This document shows positions 1 through 12,300 of a stretch of 64,000 bases of DNA, piece after piece. Position numbers and translations under genes: made by a program. The notes beneath the pieces are model-generated. The model saw only the letters and a program-made list of their open reading frames with translations. It did not search any database and was not told the origin of the DNA. Source of the stretch: Sindora glabra. Its lineage: Eukaryota > Streptophyta > Magnoliopsida > Fabales > Fabaceae. The stretch spans positions 12,295,810-12,359,809 of the forward strand of contig CM035233.1 in the NCBI GenBank assembly GCA_020226215.1, read 5' to 3'. Each line of letters begins with the position of its first letter. Position 1 is the first letter of the stretch.

Positions 1-1639
1 CAAAACAAAAATTAATTATTATGGATTTTTGTAGTATATAGTCATATTTTTATTTTCATTATTTCTTGCTAATATATAATTTATTATGGATTATATATTT
101 TGTATTTTATTTTATTTTTCCATAATATTTTTCATGTAGGAAGTTAAATAATAAATAGTGAAAAAATAATGCCATAATATGTTTAATTGCATAATTTGAT
201 TACAAACATAAACTTATATATTGCATCCAACTAAAATTACATCATATTTTTAAGTCGTAAGGAATATAGCTATTACAAATATAAATAAAATAATAATGGA
301 AAATAGGAAAATCCCTCCAAGATCTTTAACTTAGTTATAAGCCTCCCAAATTCAGTATTTATATCTTGAATATACATCCCTTCTTAAAGCTCCATTCTTG
401 ATTCCATAACATTCTGAGTTGCTATAGATGCACACTAACTAATAAACCTACATCCATTTTTCATAACAATAATATAATTTGTTATGATTTTTCTCTAAGT
501 TAGAAATCTTCATATTAGCCTTCTATGCACATTTGCATTTTTTTTACATGATTCTTAACCTATCTCTAGCTTTATTACTCACACTTCCTTAATTAGCAAC
601 CATTTCTAAGAAGAAGAAAGAAGAAGAAAAAGAATCAAAATGCATTATGAAATATATTTTGACTGTTAGCCATAAGAAAATGGTGGACTTAATAATTTGT
701 CTAACAGAACTTTGATTTTAGAGTTAGTAGTAGCGCGTTTTCTAAATGCAAAGGAGGTCTATGTATATTATCAAACTAGAGGGGAAATCCATGTAATTTT
801 TCCTAAATAGAAGGGAGGTCCATATACTTTGCTCTATTAATTATTGCAAGTTTAAAGAAAAAGAAGGTTAGTTTCAAAATTAATAAAAAATATTTCTTTA
901 ATTTTATTAATTATCATAAATTCATGAAAAGTTATATATTATTTTTGCATATTTTTCTTACAATAATACAAACATCAATACACTAAACATGAATATACAT
1001 ATGAGAAAATTTATTCTACAATTTTATTCATTCTATATATCGTTACATCAACAAATGCAAATTTACAATAATGTTGAGCAAGAAAAAAAAAAGAGGACTT
1101 TAGTTTTCACTCTTGTTGTAAACCTTAGTGCTAATTCTCCTAGCCATCATCCAAAAACCACTTATGATGTTTGTTAAATTTTAATATTAGTAAATCATGG
1201 ATCTAAGTAATACATTTGCCTTCATCACCAATGCTAGCTTATGTTTGAGAAAAAGGAAAATAACTCCTCGACTATCTCATTTTACACATTTAGATGACAT
1301 TAATTAAATTTTATAATATCTCTAAATGTGTTAAATGAAATGGTGTAGGAGCTGATTACCTCCTCCCTAAACACACACTAAAATTAGATAATGGTGTATA
1401 AGACATCACTTAGATGTTTTAAAATGAAATGTGAACATGATATATATAGGAAACAAGCAAAACTATAGATATTGGTTATCAACTCAAAGCTAGTCTTGCT
1501 CGATGGCAGTTCCATTGCCCAATAAGATTTTTGAAATGCCTTTACACATTGGTTAATAACAAAAACTTTATGTAAATGCTTTCATCTTCCCACTTGAACT
1601 ATGGAATGCTTTTTGGATGATAGTTTCCTAAGTTAACTT
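1..1639. other. AT-rich intergenic DNA, no gene seen
   Basis: Poly-A/T rich DNA with short simple runs. A 62-codon open frame at 989-1177 (+) has low-complexity composition and no recognisable domain, so it is treated as chance. The segment may be partly old transposon sequence because it runs into a CACTA-type end at 1,640-1,822, but I could not align it with the two larger CACTA copies. Confidence 0.5.
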
Positions 1640-1822
1640 TGAACTTAAATTATCATTTAAATTTCAAAAATGCCACCACATAGCTATAAATGTTGGCATT
1701 TTCATAAATGTCATCTTATTTGTTCCAATAATTTTAAAAATGTCATTATGTTTATATAAATGTTAGTTTAAACTATGACCAATGTTTATCAACTAATATA
1801 GAATTGCAATTCTATAATAGTG
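1640..1822. mobile_element. Terminal fragment of a CACTA-type transposon
   Basis: This stretch matches the right-hand ends of the two larger CACTA-like elements (to 44,356 and to about 63,812). Shared landmarks are the 'aaatgccacca' / 'atgtcatt' blocks, 'atgttagttta', 'ccaatgtttatcaactaat' and 'agaattgcaattctat'. It finishes in 'ctataatagtg', whose reverse complement begins CACTA. No coding part of the element was recognised beside it, so it is probably a truncated or non-autonomous copy. Confidence 0.5.
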
Positions 1823-3214
1823 GTAAGAATAAAACTATTTCTCAATAAGTGACTAATTACTCTTTTCATATGCATCTAACATTTTCTTTTTATGTAGACT
1901 ACTAAACTGATTAGACATATTCTTATTAAATTGATTGGTTATTCTAGGAAATATTATAACCTTGATGTCTCTTAATTATTTATTAGATTTTAAAATATAT
2001 ACGTTAAGAAGAAAAATAAATACTTTTATTATTTATATGTCAATTTTACAAAAATTTACATGCATTAAAAATATTATTTTTTTAATTTTTAAAATATTAA
2101 AATTGTAATAACTTTTTTTAATTAAATAGACATGAAGACATATTTTGAGATTAAGATTAAAGTATAAAAAATAGGTAAAGGTTGAAATACATGATCATTT
2201 TTTTGGAGAATGATGGTTTGGATATCCTAGTTTTGTTTCTTCACATGATTAGCTTCTAGTTAGCTCTCATGTGGAGATGACATGAAAAGACCTAAATTTT
2301 GCCTATGACAAAGAAATTAACCAAAAGATAATTTTTAAAGTAGGAGTTGAAAACTTTGTATGCAACAAAGGATGAGACTAGTCATTTTAGACAAGAATGG
2401 ACGGTCCTCACACTATTTTATAAGTTTGTGGGTTTTAGATACCTGTACTAACTTAAAATTTACTTTTATTTACTAGTCTAATTAGCATTAAATTATACAT
2501 TTATCATTTTTTAATCAACGTAGTTTGTAGATCAGGAGTACTTCTAATGTTTCCACAAAAGATAAATCTATTTTATAAAACTTGAATAGGTATCACAAAG
2601 CATTGTTAGGCTTAAATGAAGTGATGATTTGCTTTTAGGACAAGGCCACAAGGCAACCTTCATTTAAGAAGGATGAACAAAGTGAATTAGCTATAAGTTA
2701 ATATCAAATTGAGTTAAAATATGGAGAAATAAAGATCATGTGTGATGATGTGAGTTTTTTTTAGGTAAAATTTTAAATGTAAAATAATTTATTTGAGTAA
2801 AATATTAACAACCAAAAGCCAAGTGGATCAATTTCAACATTCAAAATCACATATAAGTTAAATTAAAAAATTAAGGCTGAAAACATAGGTGGATAAAGTA
2901 TAATTTCCCTCTTTTTTCCAAGTTAAGATATATTAATAAGTTGTTTGGATAAAAGGATAATAGAAAGGAAGGAGAAGAATTGAAAGTTATAGTTTAACCT
3001 TTTCCTTAGTTTTGAATAAGAAAGGAAAGAGGATAAAATATAATGATTAACCCTCCAAACTCCCAACATTTAATTTTTTTTTTGTATCACTTCAATTTTA
3101 GAGGTTATATATTTAATTTACTATTTTAATCTTCTATATTATTGTAATTTACATTTTTAACTTATTAACTTTTACACTGATTAATAAGTTGATTTATTAC
3201 GAGAAAGCAAAATA

Positions 3215-3295
<81 letters not shown>

Positions 3296-5263
3296 GCTAT
3301 ACATTTTAATTTAACTTTTCATTCTCCTTCTTTATATAATTTTAATCATCCGAATAATGGAAATGGAAATTATAACTTAACTATTCATTTTCTTTTCCTT
3401 TTCCCTCCATTCTCTTATATTATCATCTTTCTCTTTCCATCATAATTTCTAAACATACCATGAAATAATTTTGATTTTGTAAAGACTCTTTAAGTGTAAA
3501 GCTCAGAATTATACATACTTTTTCTCTTTGTTTTCATTCAATCTTTTATGTAGTCTCAAGGATATAAGATGAGTGGGTGAACAACAAGTTACTAATTTAC
3601 GAGTTAATTTCCTTTTCTATTTAAATCAAATAACATTTTTACAATAAAAAAAGAGACTAGTGATAACAACATTGATTATTCTCTCTTAACATTATTATAA
3701 GAATACTCTTTTATTATAAAATGTTTGGCTTAAATCACTACTTAAAGAAGAAGCCCATCATCATAACCTCATCAAAGTAATATATAATTTTTAATTATGT
3801 TTTCCAATAATTAATTTAAAATTTTAATTTATTTTTCTTTTTAATTTTTCCATTGAATTTATGTTACAAGTATGTAAGGTTTATATGTAAAGTGTTAACA
3901 TCTTAACTCTAGAAATCTCCTTTATGTTTAGTAATGTATAAAATATTGTCTATATTATTTCCTTCTATTTTCTATGTCTTAGAATGTTATATGTGCTTAA
4001 TTTAATGAAATTGGTCTTATTTTATAATTACATTATAGTTTTACAATATTAATAAATTATTTAGTTAATGCTATATTTTAATACTATTTTAGATTTTTAA
4101 TTACAACATGAGTTTTAAATGTCCAAATAGGTGATCTATATAGAGTTGGAAAGCTAAGAAAAAAGTCTAATTTTTTTATGTTTTTCCTAGAACCTATTTC
4201 AAATGTTTGAAGGGTCAAATTTGGTTATAAAGATAAAGTAATGTTTTTTCTTAGGCTATATCTAGCATTCTAAAAGTCTAATTGAGGTTAAACTAATGCT
4301 CAAAGTCAACTTAGATCCAGCCCAATAACTTTCATTTTTGTGGATTAGTGAAAGTATGTCATTGTGATAACAAATATTAGCTAAAAGTTAACTTATGAAA
4401 ATTTACTACTATAAACACTATTATTAATTTTGGCTATAAATTAGGCCATAGGCTTCCAAATTAAGCAGGGCCTAATTCATTTAACCCTAGGGGGCATACC
4501 AACTAGTCCCATTTGGTTTTCTTCAAAGAGAGATCAAATTTAAGAGGGTTTTGTGCTTCCAAAGGCAACATATTAGATTATAGAGCAATTATTTCTTATC
4601 GAGGCCTCTTGTGTAAACCACCATGAGTGGCTAGTTTCTTTTGAATGTTCAAATGTTTAGCACTTCAATTCTAATTTGATTTTTAGGCTCTTCTTTTCAA
4701 GTGATTTATAATTTAATTATCTCTTTTTTTTCTACTCTTATTCTAAATGATTGCTTAGGCAATTTGCTAAATATGATCACTAATTAATTATCTATTGTAA
4801 AATATGATCATTTTGATGGACTTTTTCCCTTTTTCTTTATCTCTTGTCATTATTTGTTAATTTCAAACTTTCATATAATACTTTAAAAATACATAATAGT
4901 CATCCAAAACTTAAACACAACCTAAAAGTTATACAAAGGAAATAAAAATATCTTAAAAAAATCTATGTAAAAAATGAAAGAAATAAAAGAAACAAAAATC
5001 TAAGAAAAATAGAAATAGGAAAAGACACTTTTTATATTTTGAACCAATAGTCTAAAATAAGGCATTTACTTCATGCTTGATGTTAGTTAAAGGAGCATTA
5101 GTAACTTGTTAACATATGGTGGAGGACGGAATAAGATCTAGGGTTCTACAAACAAAATTGAATAAAGATGAAGATTGATCTTAGAAACAAATAAGACAGA
5201 GAGTGAGAGTGATAATGAGAAGAAAAATAAGATATATTTTATTAATAGCGCAAAAATGCCTCT
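1823..5263. other. AT-rich intergenic DNA, no gene seen
   Basis: No open frame longer than 60 codons and no recognisable protein similarity. It contains a TA microsatellite (separate entry) and scattered retroelement-like fragments, for example 2,300-2,680 and 4,480-4,640, which are slightly less AT-rich but carry no motif I can name. Confidence 0.5.
3216..3291. repeat. (TA)n microsatellite
   Basis: An uninterrupted TA dinucleotide run of about 76 bp in intergenic DNA. Such tracts are typically length-polymorphic and prone to assembly error. Confidence 0.95.
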
Positions 5264-5759
5264 TGTGATACCCATTAAAAATTAAACAGATAGAAATTGA
5301 TAGAATTAGACCAAATAGTGATTGAGATGGGTGATTAGTAGAATTGCTCATTTATACTAATAGAAGTATTTAATAATGATGACAGATGAAAATTTTATAT
5401 TGGAATTATTTGGAGAAAATTAAAGGAATTTATGAGTAATATTGATGGATAGAACTCAAAAGTGCCAAGAAAAGAGATATAAATTTTAGTGTTTTTACTG
5501 AAAATAACCTTAGAATTAATTTAAGATGGCAAAAATTCAATTTTACCATCATTCTAATGAGGATGAATGACCACTTAAAGGAGGAAGGAGGAATTTGGTA
5601 TAATTTATGTGCCTTAGGATAATATGACTTAACTTTAGGACACTAAAGTAATCTTCATTTAGTTTTGGATTTATTAGCAATTAAAAAATTGACGAAGGAC
5701 TTATTAGCAGGACTTGGTGATCAAAAAGGCATATGGAATATTCTGTTGATGATGCCATA

Positions 5760-5831
5760 AGGATGACGTCATCCTAATGACTTAAGCAAGTTATCATCAC
5801 CTTAGGCATTACCCTATTCCACACTATAAAT
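5760..5831 (+). promoter_or_regulatory. Promoter-like palindrome plus TATA box
   Basis: A perfect 16-bp palindrome (5,760-5,775) is centred on TGACGTCA, the core bound by plant TGA/bZIP factors. About 50 bp downstream is TATAAAT (5,825-5,831). The arrangement resembles the promoter of a plant LTR or pararetroviral element and fits the LTR-like block around it. No downstream protein frame is present. Confidence 0.4.
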
Positions 5832-7089
5832 TGGGGAAGGTGGTGAACACATTTTTACATATCTAAAAGTGCTAAAGGGAGTGTGCTATAACTATAGAGA
5901 GAGAATAAAGGGAAATTTTGCAATCTCACACACTTCACTTCATCTCACTAAATATAAAAAAAGTCAAAATCAAAATCTTCTCACCCCAAAGCATAGAACT
6001 TAAAACTAAGAAGAGGGAAAAAAGAAAAAAGTTAAGTTACTAATATTTTTCATCTTTTTCTATAATTCTAGAGAGATAAGTTGAAGATTTCTTGGAAAAT
6101 CCTTAAGGGATTGTTAGAGATTTAGCTAGTGTGGTCATCCATAAGGAGGTAAAACTCCTTAAACTCTAGTATATTCTTTTTATCTTAATTTTTTTCTAGA
6201 GCTTTCTACTAAATCTATATCATTTTGGATGATATATCTACAATACTAGATAAAAAGTAAAGGTCTTGCCAGTATTTGAGGATGAGTACAGATCAACTTT
6301 TTTCTTTTCAATTTCTTTTTAGGAAAGTTAATATATAGTTTTGTGATGACTATCGCTAGCTATACAAAAGTTATGAGTAATCATGGTGGATTATTTGTCA
6401 TATTTATGTTATAATGATATATTGAAGTTATAAGATCCATGGTGAGAAGTTTGTAAAAATGGTTTTTCTTTAACAACAAGAAAAGGTTTGAAAAATACGA
6501 CTAGTTTTAGAAAAATGATTTGGAAATTAGTTATTTGGATTTTATGATTGAATGATTTTCCCAAAAATGAAGGCACAAAGAGTGTTTTGAAAAAGGATGA
6601 TTTTGCACAAGAACAATCTTGAAAGAGTTATAGAATTATTTTTCTTACATACTACTCAAAATAATTTAAGTTTGGAAACTTATTTTCATAACAAGCTTGA
6701 AATAATTCTTTAGGGGAAAAATTAACTAAAGCTATCTGTTTTTTGGAAAACGCTAAGAGCAAATTTTTTTTAGTTTTCGTTTTAAATTTTGGATCTATGA
6801 AAAGTATTATATAATTGTTACATGAGGGTTTTCAAATAAAATTTCACTTGAAATTCTTTTGGGGACTCTCAAATTCTATATTGTATAATAGGAAAAAATT
6901 TCTATTTTTCTTGCAAAAAATTTATTACATCATATTCTAAACTATTTTTGAGATGATAATATGTAATTATACTAAGGTTTTGAAGCAAAATTCTTTGGGA
7001 AAACAAAGTAAAGCTCTCAAGTTCTAGTGCTAAAAATAGTATAGAATTTTTTTTTTTGTTTTCAAGTAAACAATGAAACCCTATAAAGT

Positions 7090-7925
7090 GATTTTCAAGA
7101 AAATTGTTTAGGTAATTGATGTAACATGTTTTAGGTGTAAAAATATTTAAAAAATGATGATTAAAAAATGGTTTTACTATAAGAAATTATGGAAAAATAG
7201 TAAAGGAAATAGTGTGCTTTCAAGTTAGGTGTTGCTTTTTCAAATCAGCTTTGTTGGATGATGTTTTAGGTAACCTATAACATGTTTTTAATAGGAAAAA
7301 GTTTGAAATATGATTTTCTACATCTTATTATTCATTTTCAAAAATTTTGTAATTTTTCAAAAAGGTTTGCATATTAAGATGGAATATCAAAAGTTAAGTA
7401 TGTCTCTTTCAAAATGTTTTGATATATTAATGTGTGAGTGACTTGTGTACCTTATTTTTAACATTAGGAAAAGCAAAAAATGAAATTTTAAACCCTATTT
7501 TTTATTCTATAATATTCTAGAAATTTTTAACAAATTTTTGGATTTAAAAGTGGAATTTCCAATTGAAACTTGCTCCTTTCCAAATTGTTTTGATAGTTTA
7601 AGTTAGGAATAATTTATGTGACTTGTTTTGATCTAAAAATGATTGAAAAATGATATTTTATGTCACTAGTTTTGTTCTAGAAAATTTGGAAAAATTTTAT
7701 CATGGTTTGATATTTAAAATAGAATTTCCAAGAAAAGTGTATCTCCTTCAAACTATTTTGATAGTCAAGTATAAGGGTAACTCATATGACTTGTTTTAAG
7801 TAAGAAAAAAGTTCAAAAATTAATTCTAAAGGCTATATTTTAGATCTGAAGTTTTTCTTAAATTTTTGACAAGGTTTGATATTTTAAATGAATTTTTTAA
7901 ATATGGTATGCTTAATAGAGCCTAA
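7090..7925. repeat. Imperfect ~170-bp tandem array, about five units
   Basis: Successive units share a 'ttttgatag...gtgacttgtttt...aaaaa...' core followed by a 'ttctagaaattt...ggtttgatattt' block. The 'ttttgata' landmark occurs at 7,417, 7,588 and 7,756 (spacings 171 and 168). Two more diverged units lie upstream, with 'ggtaacctataacatg' near 7,269 and 'ggtaattgatgtaacatg' near 7,112. It is noncoding and inside the LTR-like block. Confidence 0.7.
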
Positions 7926-9640
7926 TTAAGGATCATGTAAGAATGTTGAAATTCTAAGATGCATGAGCAAAGTAATTTTTTGCAGAATTTTTATTCCTAA
8001 ATTAGAGTATGAATTTCTTGTTTAAATGTGGAAAAATAATCCTCAAACTTGTTAAAATATAGGCTCAAATATGCCTAAGTTTGAAAGTTCTAGAACTTGA
8101 AAGAATAGAAATTCATATGCTTGATAGTTTGTTAAAACCATGTGGTGTTAAACAACATATAATCTTACTTGTGAACCTATTAATATATAAAATTAACAGT
8201 GTGAAATCTAATTAATGATGTTGTGAAAGTTGCAAGGTATTTCTCAAGCTTTCTTGACGAAATTGTGAGTTTAGCTTGATATTTCATATACGACTTAAAT
8301 CAATTTATGGAATGCATATGTTCTAATGAATTATGTGCAAGGATATTATGAATATTAATGATCTCTTGCATGGAATTGTGATGTGGTAATTTAGCAAATG
8401 GAAGCAAGAAAGCTTATTGTGGTCACTGGCAAAATGATGTGGAAATGCACATATTTTCTTTTATCATGGTCATTGGAAAAGTGATGAATTAACTATGAGT
8501 AATTTTGCTAGATTATGATGTATTATGTCGTATCCTTGACAATGGTTGGCATTTTGACCTTACCCTGATGATTTGTAAATGTGATAAAAAGTATTTGAGG
8601 GCTGTGTGAATCTGTCTTCATTAATGAAAGTGTCAAAAGACTTCAATCGATATTTGAAAATAGTGTCAAAAGGCAGCAAGTTTGTCTTCACTATATATGA
8701 ATTTATTAATAATATCATAGTTTTTTTGGTATTGTCTCTAACTGATTAATTAAGTTAATGATCGCAATACCTATAACAAGTTCATGTGTGCTATCCTAGT
8801 TAATTAGTAACTTGATAATTATGAGGAATAATCTCCATTATGCTAAAGTGATTCACAAATACACATGTGAAAATAAGGTTAAATGTCATATATCATATTC
8901 TTAATTTGAATGTCATATGTAATATGTTTATGTGATATGAGACCTTGTAAAAAGTTTGTGGGATTAGCCCAATGCCTTGACTTTCAAGTTACATGGAAGG
9001 TTAAGTGGGATAAGGTTAATCTTGAAAGGATAAGGTTAGGATATATGTAGGATAAAATTGACTAAAATTAACAAGGTGGAACCTTTTATGCCTCTTTACT
9101 AATTAAAGTAGTCATGAATAATTATTATTTATTATCTTAGATTAATGTTGTATTGATAATAAATTGTTTTATACACTAAATGTGTATTGTGTTTGAGTTC
9201 TTAATTGTGCAATATATAAAAATATTTAAAATAAATATGTGAACAGATTTTGGCAAAAATGTGTTTAATATGTCCTATGTATGATTAATTTTCTTGACTA
9301 AAAGTAATTAAAAATTTTATGTGAAAGATATCTCATTAAGTAATTTTATTACTCAACCTACTTATAAATATATCTTTGAAATACCATGCCTGATGCCACT
9401 CATTAAGCTTATAGTATTTGGCAAAGTGTGCACACATTATGGTACACACTAGTAGAAGTTCCACTTATCTCCACTGAGAACCATAAGACAAATATGAGTT
9501 CTTATTTATTATACATTAGTGAACAACTAGGTTGTCAACTGTCAATTTATTTCCTTCTCTTTTGATTTATTGTTATTATATATACCATAGCATTATCATA
9601 GTTATTTTGATAAAAGGGTATGGTAAAATCATAATACACT

Positions 9641-10714
9641 ATTTTGTATAAAAAGTGCATATGTTTTACATTACTATATATTTCATTTGTTTTTTTTCAT
9701 CTATGCTTTATTTAAAGATTGTTACAAATAATTATGAGGGATTTCATGGTAATTTCAAGGAAATATAAGAAAAAGAGTTTTCCTCAACATTAAAGGTGAA
9801 CATACATATTTTTCCAAGTGTTCATCTAAATGTTTCCAAGTATCATTCATGTAGTTTTAAAATTAAATCATTTTTTTATCTATCTCAAAAGAAAAAGAAA
9901 CTAATTTTTGAACTTGATGTTGTCTCCAAAGCATTATAAATAAAGTAGGATCTTTTAAATTTTTTTGTGTTTTATAAACTTAATCTTATTCTATTATGTT
10001 AGTTTTATGGTTTAAACAATGAAAATAAAAATATCACTTAATTTTCAAAAAGTTTTCTTATAAAGTATCTTTCTAATTTCTTAAGGAAATTTCAAGAAAA
10101 TAATATTCAGATAAATTTTAAAAATCTATTTTCAACTAGTATTTTTGATAAAATATCTTTTTTGAAATAGTTTTTTTGAAAAATTGTTAGTTTAAGAATC
10201 TTCTAGAAGTAATGACCTTCTAATAAATAAATATATTTTAGAAATCACTTCACTAGAAGTTTTGTTTTAAAGGTCATTACATTTTAACTATTTGCAAGGA
10301 AAAAAGAAAGATTCTTCTATTTGACCTAGTTTTTAACTTTAAAAGAAACTACTGTGGATTAAATTTTCAAAACTTCCTTTAAAAAGAAAGAAGAAAGAGA
10401 ACAATATTTCCAACACTTTTAACAAAGTTTGAGTTGGTATTATTTAATGATAAGGTCTATTTTTAATTGTTGTTTTTTAAAGAAATGTATTTAAAAGATT
10501 GAACCTCAACAATTGTGAAAGATGGTTTTTCTAATTTGATATCCATTTGCTTTTAGATTTATTATAGTAATAGAATTCCATTTAAAACAACATGAAGCAA
10601 ATAATTATTAAATTGATTACTTATTATTAATATTTTAGTTTTTTTTTTAGAATTTATTATATTATATTCACCTTTCACATCTTATAGTAGAAGTATACAT
10701 ACCTAATTATTGTG

Positions 10715-10750
<36 letters not shown>

Positions 10751-11040
10751 TATAAAATGTAAAACACTTATGCGAATACTTTTAAAAAATGTAATTATTG
10801 GCAAAATTTAAAAAATGAAAGTATAAAGAAGTGGTGGAGAACACATTTAAAAGACAATTTATTTAAAAGATAATTTATTATAAATGTTAATTGAGACTAT
10901 TCAATTTTCATTCTTAATTGATATTTTTTTTACAAGATTCCTTTGGGAATCAAAGATAACATTAAAAAAATAAGCTTTAATTCTTAAACATAAGAGTTGT
11001 AGTTTGCAAAAGTAATTTCTTTAAAAAAAAAAACATAAAT
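9641..11040. other. AT-rich intergenic DNA
   Basis: No gene seen. A short TA microsatellite occupies about 10,719-10,746. Runs of 'tttt'/'aaaa' and short internal repeats dominate. Confidence 0.5.
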
Positions 11041-11390
11041 TGATGACCAAGTAGGACAATCACTCTAAGAATTAAACCATTAAGGAATATCTTATCTCAA
11101 ATGATGGTCATCTTTAGAATTTAAACTTGTATTCATTGATAAAGAATGCTCACCTAAAGGTAGCATGCTTTCATCTGAATCTAATGCTTCATTGATATTC
11201 ACATTTTTTTAGTGAATGATATTCACATATTTTTTTTTATAACTAAGTAGGGCAACCATTAAGGATTTAAACTTAATGATGGTCATCTCCATAATTTAAT
11301 CTTATGTTCATTGACAGAGAATGCTCACCTAAAGTTAGCATGCTTTCATCTAAATCTAACATTTCATTGATATTTACATTTTTTTTAGTT
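11041..11390. repeat. Direct repeat pair, offset 175 bp
   Basis: Two adjacent copies (about 11,041-11,214 and 11,239-11,390) share 'atgatggtcatct', 'gaatgctcacctaaag', 'tagcatgctttcatct' and 'cattgatatt.acattttttt'. The 'gaatgct' landmark lies at 11,144 and 11,319. It is noncoding and probably a tandem duplication within an unknown repeat. Confidence 0.7.
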
Positions 11391-11959
11391 TACCTAGACA
11401 TTCGAAAAGTATCATCCTTACTCCAAGTGTTTCTCTATTGAAAAGGGAGTGCCTAATCAAGGAAAGGAGGAGAGAAGAAGAATCATCCATACTCCAATGG
11501 CCTCTCCATCAAGACTCTTACTATCATTGGTGAGGGAACACCTAGTAGACGAAAAGGGAAGAGAGGGCAAGGAAAGAATTTGAACCCCCCTCATGCTTAC
11601 TAATTGATAAATATATCAACAAGACACCACCTCACTAGTGATATTCACATATTTAATAGTATAACTTTGATACAATTTGGTAAAGAGATTCTTTATTGAA
11701 TTGAGTATATTTAAGTTGTGGGTACTAAATTAATAAAAATATATGACATTAAATAGAAAAATCATGCACAAAAGAGCAACAAAAATATTATATTCCTTTT
11801 TTAATTAGCTTAGCACTCATATACACAATTAATTAAATATATTTAATGTGACTATAGGTCTCTCCAACCTCATTTTATGATATGTAAGTGAATTTATAAT
11901 TACTATTTATAAAAAAGAAACAAGGAAAGGGATAAAAGGTCCAAGATGAGGAAGATGAA
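11391..11959. other. Intergenic DNA, retroelement-like fragment
   Basis: A short less AT-rich patch (11,400-11,640) contains two related segments with 'catcc.tactcca' and 'gga...gagaa', but no open frame or domain can be read. The rest is AT-rich. Confidence 0.35.
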
Positions 11960-12300
11960 AAGTAAGTTCAGTTTTGAATCTTACAATGAGTTGAAGTCAC
12001 TAATGTCTGCCACTATCTACAAAGATTGGGACACAATGGAAAGAGATTAATGCACTCCACATCCTTTACCCAGTTAGATGAACTTTGCAGTAAAATTTCC
12101 ATATTTTTAAGTTAACTTTAATGCAGCATAAAAGTATCTTTGCACATTTTGTATTGATCAGAATGACATCAAGTCCACTTTTGATCATATTAATTACCCA
12201 TTTCACTAGTAACAAATCCTTTAGTCGGAGCACAAATGGTATATATTTTTAGATAAAATTCCAAATTCCATTATTAATTTCAGATGCCATTCATCTGTAA
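11960..12300. repeat. Duplicated segment, copy 1 (unrecognised, possibly exon-derived)
   Basis: Highly similar to 13,785-14,150. The best-conserved core contains 'tgtctgccactatctacaaag' in both copies. Read on the plus strand it gives a peptide beginning NELKSLMSATIYK. On the minus strand the same core follows a 'ctttgtag' that looks like a splice acceptor. I cannot decide the coding strand or name a family. Copy 1 carries about 23 bp absent from copy 2 near 12,150-12,172. Confidence 0.5.

Larger units (their letters stand above)
5264..9640 (+). mobile_element. Long LTR-like retroelement block, possibly a solo LTR
   Basis: The block begins 'TGTGATACCC', a start often seen in LTRs of the Tekay/Del group of plant Ty3/gypsy elements. 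It then has a promoter-like segment (palindrome at 5,760, TATAAAT at 5,825), a leader-like region, a ~170-bp tandem array and no coding frame. The stretch near 9,380-9,480 ('ccactcattaagcttatag') resembles the U5 end of such LTRs. I could not find a convincing CA terminus or target-site duplication, so the right boundary is a guess. Alternatives are a truncated retroelement 5' end or a different repeat class. Confidence 0.35.

Noticed and set aside
7090..7925. CRISPR-like array
   Set aside because: Units are ~170-bp diverged tandem repeats in plant nuclear DNA with no short direct repeats and unique spacers.
5259..9095. 'atgcctctt' at both 5,256 and 9,087 as a target-site duplication of a solo LTR
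   Set aside because: The sequence before the second copy does not end in CA and the match can be chance; boundaries do not fit.
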